Assembly (NCBI GenBank): GCA_013695005.1
Contig: JACDBJ010000487.1
Span: 1-5,169 of the forward strand
DNA from: Pseudonocardiales bacterium
Lineage (GTDB): Bacteria > Actinomycetota > Actinomycetes > Mycobacteriales > Pseudonocardiaceae
Direction of reading: 5' to 3'
Length of the DNA stretch: 5,169 nt
The notes under the pieces are model-generated. The model was not told the origin of the DNA. It saw nothing but the letters and a program-made list of their open reading frames with translations, and did no database searches. This document shows, piece after piece, positions 1 through 5,169 of the stretch; within the stretch, counting starts at the first letter, position 1; each line of letters opens with the position of its first letter. The position numbers were made by a program, and so were the translations under genes.

Positions 1-2
1 GC

Positions 3-872
3 CCTCGGCGGTGTGGCCTGATCGCCCCGCCGGACGCCGACGACCTACGCCGGGTCGTGGACTCCGCCCTGGCCGAGGACCTGCGCTACGGCCCGGACGT
101 GACGACCATGGCCTGCGTTCCGGCCGACGCGGTGGCTGACGCCGCGATCACCCCGCGGGCGCCAGGCGTGCTCGCCGGCATGCCGGCGGTGTTCGCGGTG
201 CTGGACGGCGTGCTCGGCGACGAGGCCTACGAGGTGACGCACTTCCGCTACGACGGCGAGCGGCTGGCGGCGGGGGAGCCGGCGCTGCGGCTGAAGGCTC
301 CGGTGCGCGGGCTGCTGACCGCGGAGCGCACCGCGCTGAACCTGCTCTGCCACCTGTCCGGCATCGCCACTGCGACGGCTGCATGGGTGGACGAGGTCGC
401 CGGCACAGGCGCAGTGATCCGCGACAGCCGCAAGACGCTGCCCGGCCTGCGGCTGCTGGAGAAGTACGCGGTGCGCTGCGGCGGCGGGGAGAACCATCGC
501 CTCGGGCTCGGCGACGCCGTGCTCATCAAGGACAACCACGTGGCCGCGGCCGGCTCGGTGACCGCCGCGCTGGCCGCCGCCCGAGCGGCAGCGCCGGAGC
601 TGCCGTGCGAGGTGGAGGTAGACACTCTCGACCAGCTGGACGAGGCACTGGCGGCGCGCGCCGAGTTGGTCCTGCTGGACAACTTCACGGTCGGCGAGTG
701 CGCCGAGGCGGTGCGGCGACGGGATGCCACGGCGCCCGCCGCCCGCCTGGAGGCCTCCGGTGGCCTGACGCTGAGCACCGCCCGCGACTACGCCGAGACA
801 GGCGTCGACTACCTCGCCGTCGGCGCGCTCACCCACTCGGCACCGGCCCTGGACCTGGGCCTCGACATGTAG
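3..872 (+). CDS. nadC: Nicotinate-nucleotide pyrophosphorylase (quinolinate phosphoribosyltransferase), 5' end uncertain or partial
   Basis: Converts quinolinate and PRPP to nicotinate mononucleotide, CO2 and PPi, the committing cytosolic step of de novo NAD synthesis. Numbering from the in-frame GTG at 57 gives 271 residues. The family hallmarks are visible: the ERTALN segment with R91, the DSRKTLPGLR motif with R125/K126, NHRLGLGDAVLIKDNH with H147, R148 and K158, the barrel acids E187 (in EVEVD) and D208 (in LLDNF), and a C-terminal ASGG...GVDYLAVGALTHS phosphate-binding region. These residues fall a constant 14 positions before those recalled for the M. tuberculosis enzyme (R105, R139, K140, H161, R162, K172, E201, D222), so GTG 57 would lack about 14 N-terminal residues. 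The frame is open from base 3 and encodes a plausible N-terminal helix, so I extend the gene leftwards. No ATG/GTG/TTG lies in frame between 3 and 56; CTG at 18 is the only near-start, or the true start lies outside the window. Identity is near certain; only the start is unsure. Confidence 0.97.
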   Translation, partial: PRRCGLIAPPDADDLRRVVDSALAEDLRYGPDVTTMACVPADAVADAAITPRAPGVLAGMPAVFAVLDGVLGDEAYEVTHFRYDGERLAAGEPALRLKAPVRGLLTAERTALNLLCHLSGIATATAAWVDEVAGTGAVIRDSRKTLPGLRLLEKYAVRCGGGENHRLGLGDAVLIKDNHVAAAGSVTAALAAARAAAPELPCEVEVDTLDQLDEALAARAELVLLDNFTVGECAEAVRRRDATAPAARLEASGGLTLSTARDYAETGVDYLAVGALTHSAPALDLGLDM

Positions 873-911
873 TACTCATGCCATGAGTGTGTCATACTCA
901 TGGCATGAGTA
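873..911. promoter_or_regulatory. Double-palindrome operator of the vapBC module
   Basis: Two palindromes, ACTCATGcCATGAGT (874-888) and ACTCATGgCATGAGT (896-910), each have 7-bp arms around one central base. Because the central bases are C and G, the two are exact reverse complements. With one more matching base on each outer side they form a perfect 16-bp inverted repeat (873-888 with 896-911) around a 7-base spacer, symmetric about base 892. The palindrome centres are 22 bp apart, about two helical turns, which suits two ribbon-helix-helix dimers on one DNA face. VapBC-type complexes are known to bind paired inverted repeats overlapping their own promoters (FitAB and its IR36 element is the classic case). 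The site touches the nadC stop and contains the vapB start. That VapB binds here is inference; the symmetry is seen directly. Confidence 0.85.
893..904 (+). promoter_or_regulatory. Putative vapBC -10 element for a leaderless transcript
   Basis: CATACT at 893-898 matches four of six bases of TATAAT and ends exactly six bases before the ATG at 905. That is the spacing expected if transcription starts on the A of the start codon. No Shine-Dalgarno sequence precedes this ATG, which fits the leaderless initiation common in actinobacteria. The hexamer lies between and partly inside the two operator palindromes, so bound VapB/VapBC would block polymerase. No convincing -35 element is visible about 17 bp upstream (around 870-875). 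Confidence 0.5.
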
Positions 912-1171
912 AGCGGCTGCAGGTGTTGTTCGACGAGCCGGAGTTCGACGAGCTGCGGGTGATCGCACAACGCCATGGGATGACGGTGTCCGAGTGGGTC
1001 CGTCAGGTGATCCGCGCTGCCCGACGGCGTGAGTCCGACGGCGACCCGGCCACGAAACTGGAGGCAATCCGGGCTGGGGCCGCGCACCGGTTCCCGACCG
1101 CCGACATCGACGTGATGCTGGCGGAGACCGAGCGCGGCTACCTCGCGAGCTCGGACACGGCCGGGTCGTGA
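905..1171 (+). CDS. vapB: VapB-family ribbon-helix-helix antitoxin
   Basis: An 88-residue protein that should neutralise the PIN toxin encoded next and repress its own operon. Residues 3-9 (KRLQVLF) form the DNA-contacting beta strand, 11-24 the first helix, G25 the turn and about 27-40 the second helix (TVSEWVRQVIRAARRR); together they make a standard RHH dimerisation domain. The tail, especially RFPTADIDVMLAETERGY (62-79), resembles the toxin-wrapping segment of actinobacterial VapB antitoxins, where a P-T-A-D-I-D...ML.E.E.G pattern recurs. I chose ATG 905 rather than the in-frame GTG at 887. The upstream choice adds only VCHTHG, which is translated operator sequence, and RHH domains usually start a few residues before the strand. 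Its stop overlaps the vapC GTG by four bases, so the partners are probably translationally coupled. The class is secure; the subfamily is not determined. Confidence 0.9.
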   Translation: MSKRLQVLFDEPEFDELRVIAQRHGMTVSEWVRQVIRAARRRESDGDPATKLEAIRAGAAHRFPTADIDVMLAETERGYLASSDTAGS

Positions 1172-1563
1172 TCCTTGTCGACTCGAACGTTCCGATGTAC
1201 GTCGTCGGGGCCGACCATCCGAACAAGGCTGCGGCGTTGCGGGTGTTGGAAGGCGCGGTCAGCCGTGGCGAGCGCCTGGTCACAGACGTCGAGGTGCTGC
1301 AAGAGATCCTGCATCGCTACGCCGCGATCGACCGCCTTGAGGCGGTCCAGCCGGCCTTTGACCTGTTGCTGACCGTCGTCGACGAGACACTGCCAGTCGA
1401 CGTCGACGACGTGCAGTCCGCCAAGCACGTGCTGTTGGGCGGCTACCGCCTTTCGGCCCGCGACGCGCTCCACATCGCGATCATGGAACGACATCAGATC
1501 GACACCATCATGACCTTCGATCGCGGGTTCGATCGGTATCCCGGACTCACCCGCATCGGGTGA
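1168..1563 (+). CDS. vapC: VapC-family PIN-domain ribonuclease toxin
   Basis: A 131-residue single PIN domain, normal for VapC toxins, which are Mg2+/Mn2+-dependent endoribonucleases that typically cut tRNA or rRNA when freed from the antitoxin. The acidic site looks complete: D5 in the N-terminal ILVDSNVPMY strand, E46 in LQEILHRY, D99 in SARDALHIA, and D118 with D122 in TFDRGFDRYPG. The enzyme is therefore predicted active, not a decayed remnant. The start is the GTG within the GTGA overlap with the vapB stop. No good ribosome-binding site precedes it, so reinitiation after vapB is likely, which would keep antitoxin in excess. Base composition appears slightly less GC-extreme than in the flanking nad and his genes (more ttg, ctt, ttt and gat codons), compatible with horizontal acquisition but only judged by eye. 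The RNA target cannot be predicted from this sequence. Confidence 0.93.
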   Translation: MILVDSNVPMYVVGADHPNKAAALRVLEGAVSRGERLVTDVEVLQEILHRYAAIDRLEAVQPAFDLLLTVVDETLPVDVDDVQSAKHVLLGGYRLSARDALHIAIMERHQIDTIMTFDRGFDRYPGLTRIG

Positions 1564-1608
1564 GCGGCGGCCGCACCCTTTCCCGGTCGGTCACGTCTCG
1601 CACCCCGA

Positions 1609-1620
1609 TACCCTGTGGTC
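1609..1620 (+). promoter_or_regulatory. Putative hisD -10 element, leaderless start
   Basis: The 57-base gap between vapC and hisD holds TACCCT at 1609-1614, a TANNNT-type actinobacterial -10 hexamer, ending six bases before the hisD ATG at 1621. That is the same geometry as at vapB. There is no Shine-Dalgarno sequence ahead of ATG 1621, so a leaderless his transcript is the simplest reading. A clear -35 box is not visible. I see no rho-independent terminator in the gap, so some readthrough from vapBC into hisD is also possible. Confidence 0.5.
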
Positions 1621-2943
1621 ATGCTTCGTCGGGTCGACCTGCGGGACCGGCTGCCCTCGGCTGTCGAGCTGAGGGCGCTGCTGCCGCGGGCGGAGCTGGA
1701 CGTCGACACCGCGCTGGAGCAGGTGCGCCCGGTGGTCGACGCGGTACGCGAGCGCGGGGTGGACGCCGTCCTGGAGTTCTCCAACCGCTTCGACCACGTG
1801 CGGCCGGCCGTGATCCGGGTGCCGAAGCAGACCTTGCGCGGGGCGCTGGACGCCCTGGCCGGCGACGTCCGCGCCGGGCTGGAGACCTCCGTTTCGCGGG
1901 CCCGCGTCGTACACGCCGACCAGCGCCGCAGTGACATCACCACCCAGGTCGTGGCCGGTGGCACGGTCACCGAGCGGTTCGTGCCGGTCCGCCGCGTCGG
2001 GCTCTACGCCCCTGGCGGGCTGGCGGTCTACCCGTCGAGCGTGGTGATGAACGTCGTCCCCGCGCAGGCGGCCGGCGTGGAGCAGCTCGTGGTGTGCTCG
2101 CCGCCGCAGGCCGAGCACGGCGGGCTGCCGCACCCGCTGATCCTCGCCGCCGCAGCGCTGCTCGACGTCGACGAGGTCTGGGCGGTCGGCGGCGCGCAGG
2201 CCGTCGCGCTGCTCGCCTACGGCGGTACCGACACCGACGGCTCCCCGCTCGAGCCGGTGGACCTGGTGACAGGGCCCGGCAACATCTACCTCACCGCGGC
2301 CAAGCGGCTGCTCCGCGGCCTGGTCGGCACCGACACCGAAGCCGGCCCCACCGAGATCGCCGTGCTGGCTGACGACTCCGCCGACCCCGTCCACGTCGCG
2401 GCCGACCTGATCAGCCAGGCCGAGCACGACACCCTCGCGGCCAGCGTGCTCGTCACCACCAGCCAGCAGCTCGCCGACGCCGTCGACGCGGCGCTGGCCG
2501 AGCAGCTCCCCACCACCAAGCACGTCGAACGCATCAGCGAAGCGCTGCGCGGGCGGCAGTCCGGCACGGTGCTGGTGGCCGACCTCGACGCCGGCCTCGC
2601 TGTCGTCGACGCGTACGCCGCCGAGCACCTGGAGATCCAGACCCGCGACGCCCGTGCCGTCGCCGACCGGGTACGCAACGCAGGCGCGATCTTCGTCGGG
2701 CCGTGGGCGCCCGTGTCGCTTGGCGACTACTGCGCCGGCTCCAACCACGTGCTGCCCACCGGCGGCTGCGCGCGGCACTCCGGCGGGCTGTCGGTCCAGA
2801 CGTTCCTGCGCGGTATCCACGTCGTCGACTACTCCGAACAGGCGCTGGCCGACGTCGTAGGCGACGTGGTCGCGCTGGCGACCGCCGAGGACCTGCCAGC
2901 GCACGGTCAGGCCGTCACGGCCCGGTTCCGGGGCACCTCGTGA
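1621..2943 (+). CDS. hisD: Histidinol dehydrogenase
   Basis: Catalyses the last two steps of histidine synthesis, oxidising L-histidinol via histidinal to L-histidine with two NAD+; a cytosolic zinc homodimer in the family. The protein has 440 residues, a normal length. Visible signatures are RVGLYAPGG and YPSSVVMNVVPAQAAGV (substrate/NAD region), VWAVGGAQAVALLAYG, the VTGPGNIY segment and AGPTEIAVLAD. The zinc ligands are Q266 and H269 in ISQAEHD, D369 in SLGDYCAGSNH, and H428 in LPAHGQAV. The catalytic pair is E335/H336 in YAAEHLEIQ. These match the E. coli Q259, H262, E326, H327, D360 and H419 positions with consistent offsets of 7 to 9. ATG 1621 is chosen over GTG 1615 because family members begin with an MLRRxDLR-like sequence and the -10-like element fits it. 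First gene of the hisDCB run; its stop overlaps hisC by four bases. Confidence 0.98.
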   Translation: MLRRVDLRDRLPSAVELRALLPRAELDVDTALEQVRPVVDAVRERGVDAVLEFSNRFDHVRPAVIRVPKQTLRGALDALAGDVRAGLETSVSRARVVHADQRRSDITTQVVAGGTVTERFVPVRRVGLYAPGGLAVYPSSVVMNVVPAQAAGVEQLVVCSPPQAEHGGLPHPLILAAAALLDVDEVWAVGGAQAVALLAYGGTDTDGSPLEPVDLVTGPGNIYLTAAKRLLRGLVGTDTEAGPTEIAVLADDSADPVHVAADLISQAEHDTLAASVLVTTSQQLADAVDAALAEQLPTTKHVERISEALRGRQSGTVLVADLDAGLAVVDAYAAEHLEIQTRDARAVADRVRNAGAIFVGPWAPVSLGDYCAGSNHVLPTGGCARHSGGLSVQTFLRGIHVVDYSEQALADVVGDVVALATAEDLPAHGQAVTARFRGTS

Positions 2944-4052
2944 CCCTCGCACCCGTCGTCGGCTCGAGCGTGACGCTCGACGCACTGCCACTGCGCGATG
3001 ACCTGCGCGGCCGCAGCCCCTACGGCGCTCCGCAGCTGCCCACGCCGGTACGGCTGAACACCAACGAGAACCCGCACCCACCGCCGCCGGAGCTGGTGGC
3101 GGCCATCGCCGCCGCCGTCACCGCCGCCGCTGAGACGCTCAACCGGTACCCGGACCGGGACGCCGTCGAGCTGCGAACGGCGCTGGCCACCTACCTCGCC
3201 GGCTCCACCGGGGTGCCGCTCGCACCGGCCAACCTGTGGGCCGCGAACGGCAGCAACGAGATCCTGCAGCAGGTGATGCAGGCCTTCGGCGGGCCGGGCC
3301 GCCTCGCCGTCGGGTTCGAGCCGTCGTACTCGATGCACCCGATCATCGCGGCAGGCACCCGCACCGAGTGGCTCACCACCCCGCGCCGCGCCGACTTCTC
3401 CCTGGACGCGCCGGCCGCCGCTGCCGCCATCCGCGACGCCCGCCCCGACATCACGATGATCACCAGCCCGAACAACCCGACAGGCCAGGCCACCGCCGTC
3501 GACGAGCTGGCCCTGCTGGTGGACGCCTCGCCGGGAATCGTCGTGGTGGACGAGGCCTACGCGGAGTTCTCCAGCCGACCGAGCGCGGTGCGGCTGCTCG
3601 ACCGCTACGGCGACAAGCTGCTGGTCACACGCACGATGAGCAAGGCGTTCGCGTTCGCCGGCGGCCGGCTGGGCTACCTGGCAGCCGCGCCGGCCGTGGT
3701 GCAGGCCCTGCAGCTGGTCCGGCTGCCCTACCACCTCTCGACGCTCACCCAGGCCGCCGCTCGGGCGGCGCTGTGGCACGCGTCGGCCACCCTCGCGTCG
3801 GTGGCCGCGCTCTGCGAGGAGCGGGAGCGGGTCGCCGCCGAGCTGGCCGCGCTCGGCTATCGCGTGGTGCCCAGCGATGCCAACTTCCTGCTGTTCGGCA
3901 CGTTCACCGACGCCGGCAGCGTGTGGCAGGCGTTCGTGGACCGCGGCGTGTTGATCCGCGACGTCGGCATCCCAGGCCACCTGCGCGTGACGATCGGAAC
4001 TCCGGCCGAGAACGATGCGTTCCTGGCCGCGGCAAAGGAGTTGGCTCCATGA
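2940..4052 (+). CDS. hisC: Histidinol-phosphate aminotransferase
   Basis: A PLP-dependent, fold-type I class II aminotransferase that interconverts imidazole-acetol phosphate and L-histidinol phosphate using glutamate. With the GTG at 2940 it has 370 residues. Seen in order: RLNTNENPHPPPPEL near the N-terminus, NRYPDRDAVELR, AANGSNEILQQ, SPNNPTGQ with N179, VVDEAYAEF with D204 and Y207, the Schiff-base lysine K235 in TRTMSKAFAFAGGRLGY, phosphate-contacting R243, and substrate-carboxylate R349 in GHLRVTIGT. All expected PLP residues are present. GTG 2940 gives a 4-base overlap with the hisD stop. GTG 2970, giving 360 residues starting VTLDALPLRDDLRG, is a real alternative because family conservation begins there and neither start has a strong ribosome-binding site. 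Its end overlaps hisB (ATGA), indicating one polycistronic unit. Confidence 0.97.
   Translation: MTLAPVVGSSVTLDALPLRDDLRGRSPYGAPQLPTPVRLNTNENPHPPPPELVAAIAAAVTAAAETLNRYPDRDAVELRTALATYLAGSTGVPLAPANLWAANGSNEILQQVMQAFGGPGRLAVGFEPSYSMHPIIAAGTRTEWLTTPRRADFSLDAPAAAAAIRDARPDITMITSPNNPTGQATAVDELALLVDASPGIVVVDEAYAEFSSRPSAVRLLDRYGDKLLVTRTMSKAFAFAGGRLGYLAAAPAVVQALQLVRLPYHLSTLTQAAARAALWHASATLASVAALCEERERVAAELAALGYRVVPSDANFLLFGTFTDAGSVWQAFVDRGVLIRDVGIPGHLRVTIGTPAENDAFLAAAKELAP
4034..4040 (+). promoter_or_regulatory. Shine-Dalgarno sequence of hisB
   Basis: AAAGGAG ends eight bases before the ATG at 4049, inside the last codons of hisC. It is the only clear canonical ribosome-binding site in the window and fixes the hisB start. 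Confidence 0.8.
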
Positions 4053-4645
4053 GGCAGGGACGCGTCGAACGGGTCACCAAGGAGTCCACAGTGCTGGTCG
4101 AGATCGACCTCGACGGCACCGGGCGCACCGACATCGGCACCGGTCTGCCCTTCTTCGACCACATGCTCACTGCGTTGGGCCAGCACGCCGCGTTCGACCT
4201 CGTCGTGCACGCCACCGGTGACGTGGCGACCGACGCCCACCACACGGTCGAGGACGTCGCAATCGTGCTCGGCCAGGCACTGCGGGAGGCGCTGGGCGAC
4301 AAGGCGGGCATCCGTCGCTTCGGTGACGCGTGGATACCCATGGACGAGGCGCTCGCGCACGCCGTCGTCGACGTCTCCGGCCGGCCGTACTGCGTGCACA
4401 CCGGCGAGCCCGAGGCCGTCACCGCCTTCACCGTCGCCGAGCACTACCCGACCGTGCTCAACCGGCACGTCTTCGAGACGCTGGCCTTTCACGCCCAGCT
4501 CGCCCTGCACGTCCGCGTGATCAGCGGCCGCGACCCGCACCACGTCACCGAGGCGCAGTTCAAGGCGGTGGCCAGGGCGCTGCGCGCGGCGGTCGCGCCC
4601 GACGACCGGCTGACCGGGGTGCCGTCGACGAAGGGCGTCCTGTGA
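4049..4645 (+). CDS. hisB: Imidazoleglycerol-phosphate dehydratase
   Basis: Dehydrates imidazole glycerol phosphate to imidazole acetol phosphate, the substrate of the HisC encoded just upstream; the family forms 24-subunit manganese enzymes. The 198-residue protein is the monofunctional type without the N-terminal histidinol-phosphatase domain of the enterobacterial fusion, as normal in actinobacteria. Diagnostic motifs: GLPFFDHMLTALGQHAAFDL (32-51) with D37 and H38, the metal site DAHHTVED with H64, H65 and E68, IPMDEALAHAVVDVSGRPY (96-114), FETLAFHAQLALHV (142-155), and the second metal site HHVTEAQFKA with H164, H165, E168 and K172. The start is set by the AAAGGAG site and the ATGA overlap with hisC. 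The stop overlaps a following GTG by four bases, so the unknown gene after it is probably cotranscribed. No anomaly seen. Confidence 0.98.
   Translation: MRQGRVERVTKESTVLVEIDLDGTGRTDIGTGLPFFDHMLTALGQHAAFDLVVHATGDVATDAHHTVEDVAIVLGQALREALGDKAGIRRFGDAWIPMDEALAHAVVDVSGRPYCVHTGEPEAVTAFTVAEHYPTVLNRHVFETLAFHAQLALHVRVISGRDPHHVTEAQFKAVARALRAAVAPDDRLTGVPSTKGVL
4631..4635 (+). promoter_or_regulatory. Shine-Dalgarno-like site of the gene after hisB
   Basis: AAGGG, within the last codons of hisB, stands six bases before the GTG at 4642. It supports that GTG, rather than the in-frame GTG at 4651, as the start of the unrecognised gene. Confidence 0.5.
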
Positions 4646-5169
4646 GTCGGGTGACCGACCGGGTCGACGCCGAGCCCGTCGCGCTGCTCTCGGCGCGCCA
4701 CGAGCGGTCCTGGCGGGTGCTGCACGAGCAGATCGAGCGGGCCAGCTCGTTCTGGCTCGGCTTCGTGCAGACCAGCGATCCCACGGCGACGGCCGTGCTG
4801 CGTGAGCGCACCCGGCGGTGCCGCCGGTCGGTCGACGAGCAGTTCGAGTGGCTCGAAGCCCCCGACGCGCAGCGGCTGCCAAACCTGGTCGACGAGCTGC
4901 TCGACAACGGCGCACCGCGGGGCGGGTGCACCTGGCTCAGCGCGTCCACCGAAGCCACGCAGGCGGGCAACGACGCCGCTGCGCAGGAGTGGCGCGCGGG
5001 GTGGGCAGGGCTGCTGGAACGGTTGGAGGCGGCGCTGCCGGCGCTGCGCGAGCAGCTGGGTGGGGTGCTGCTGGTCGGTCCGCCGGAGGTCCTGGGCGGT
5101 GGCGGTGCCGACGCAGCCGACCGCGGGCGGCTGTGGGAGGAGCGCGACCTCGTCGTCGACCTCCCGGCA
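4642..5169 (+). CDS. Unrecognised protein, 3' partial; possible degenerate NTPase-like N-terminal domain
   Basis: The frame stays open for 176 codons from GTG 4642 to the window end with no stop, and codon use matches the his genes (GC-rich third positions), so it is very likely real. I do not recognise the family with confidence. The visible part is soluble, with no signal peptide or membrane span. It begins MSRVTDRVDAEPVALLSARHE, then has a helical stretch with the pattern W..L..QIERA..FWLGFVQTSDP (residues 24-47) and LRERTRRCRR (53-62). A glycine/cysteine segment GGCTWLSAS follows (94-102), then W.GLLERLEAALPALREQLGGVLLVGPPE (from about 121), and a LWEERDLVVDLP ending near the window edge. 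No Walker A motif is present. The last two patterns recall degenerate STAND-like NTPase domains that precede TPR arrays in some bacterial proteins, but this is a memory-based guess (about 0.3). It overlaps the hisB stop by four bases and stands where hisH often occurs, yet it shows no glutamine amidotransferase features. Confidence 0.85.
   Translation, partial: MSRVTDRVDAEPVALLSARHERSWRVLHEQIERASSFWLGFVQTSDPTATAVLRERTRRCRRSVDEQFEWLEAPDAQRLPNLVDELLDNGAPRGGCTWLSASTEATQAGNDAAAQEWRAGWAGLLERLEAALPALREQLGGVLLVGPPEVLGGGGADAADRGRLWEERDLVVDLPA

Noticed and set aside
1..21. 3' end of an upstream gene (possibly nadB) ending at TGA 19-21
   Set aside because: Only six codons (ALGGVA) are visible, too few to identify a gene; it is mentioned only as context for the nadC start question.
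887..904. GTG 887 as the vapB start
   Set aside because: It would add VCHTHG encoded by the operator palindrome. The RHH domain begins at the ATG at 905, which also fits the -10 spacing.
873..911. Rho-independent terminator after nadC
   Set aside because: The stem is perfect but no U-tract follows the right arm, and the internal double-palindrome symmetry in front of an RHH antitoxin gene is better explained as an operator.
1563..1580. GC-rich palindrome (GCGGCCGC) followed by a short ccttt tract after vapC, as a terminator
   Set aside because: The palindrome is only 8 bases with no loop, and the T run is too short; such octamers are common by chance in this composition.
1615..1620. GTG 1615 as the hisD start
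   Set aside because: It would add only two residues before the conserved MLRRVDLR start and would disrupt the leaderless -10 to ATG geometry.
860..1620. Insertion sequence, attachment site or target-site duplication flanking the vapBC module
   Set aside because: I found no transposase, no tRNA gene and no matching direct repeats at the two edges of the module, so a specific mobile-element mechanism is not supported.
1591..3081. Long open frame of about 496 codons on the minus strand opposite hisD
   Set aside because: It is antisense to a fully supported hisD with all catalytic residues. Long minus-strand frames are expected in GC-rich DNA with strong third-position bias, and its translation is a low-complexity mix of Arg, Gly and Val with no recognisable domain.
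2907..3980. Minus-strand open frame opposite hisC, and a similar one at 3857-4915 opposite hisB and the following gene
   Set aside because: Shadow frames of conserved + strand genes; no motifs, no ribosome-binding site, and composition typical of GC-rich antisense translation.
3236..4048. Upstream extension of the hisB frame through most of hisC
   Set aside because: The extended part is an Arg/Gly/Pro-rich translation of hisC in the wrong frame. HisB homology begins at 4049, where a good Shine-Dalgarno site and an ATG are found.

Overview
The window is a very GC-rich, densely packed stretch in which every supported gene is on the + strand. Strong GC3 bias, GTG starts, 4-base stop/start overlaps and close protein resemblance (recalled, not searched) to the mycobacterial NadC, HisD, HisC and HisB proteins point to an actinobacterium, perhaps Pseudonocardiales or a neighbouring order. 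The species cannot be named from sequence alone.

Layout: (1) 3-872, nadC, the last step of de novo quinolinate-to-NaMN synthesis, with its extreme N-terminus at or beyond the left edge. (2) 873-911, a 16-bp perfect inverted repeat made of two near-identical palindromes, read here as the operator/promoter of the next genes. (3) 905-1563, a vapB-vapC type II toxin-antitoxin pair (ribbon-helix-helix antitoxin, PIN-domain toxin) with a 4-base overlap. (4) 1564-1620, a short spacer with a -10-like element placed for leaderless transcription of hisD. (5) 1621-4645, hisD, hisC and hisB, each overlapping the next by 4 bases. (6) 4642-5169, the start of an unrecognised gene joined to hisB by another 4-base overlap and running off the right edge.

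How the parts relate: nadC and hisDCB are housekeeping biosynthetic genes whose closeness is also seen in Mycobacterium tuberculosis (nadABC, two small genes, then hisD-hisC-hisB-hisH). The accessory content sits in two places. The vapBC module fills the nad-his gap, beginning one base after the nadC stop. The unknown gene follows hisB where hisH would be expected. The best candidate for something noteworthy is the compact vapBC control region, where operator, -10 element and a leaderless ATG are superimposed. The second is the unknown gene, whose C-terminal visible part faintly resembles a degenerate NTPase-like domain found ahead of TPR arrays. Nothing here proves a wholly new system.
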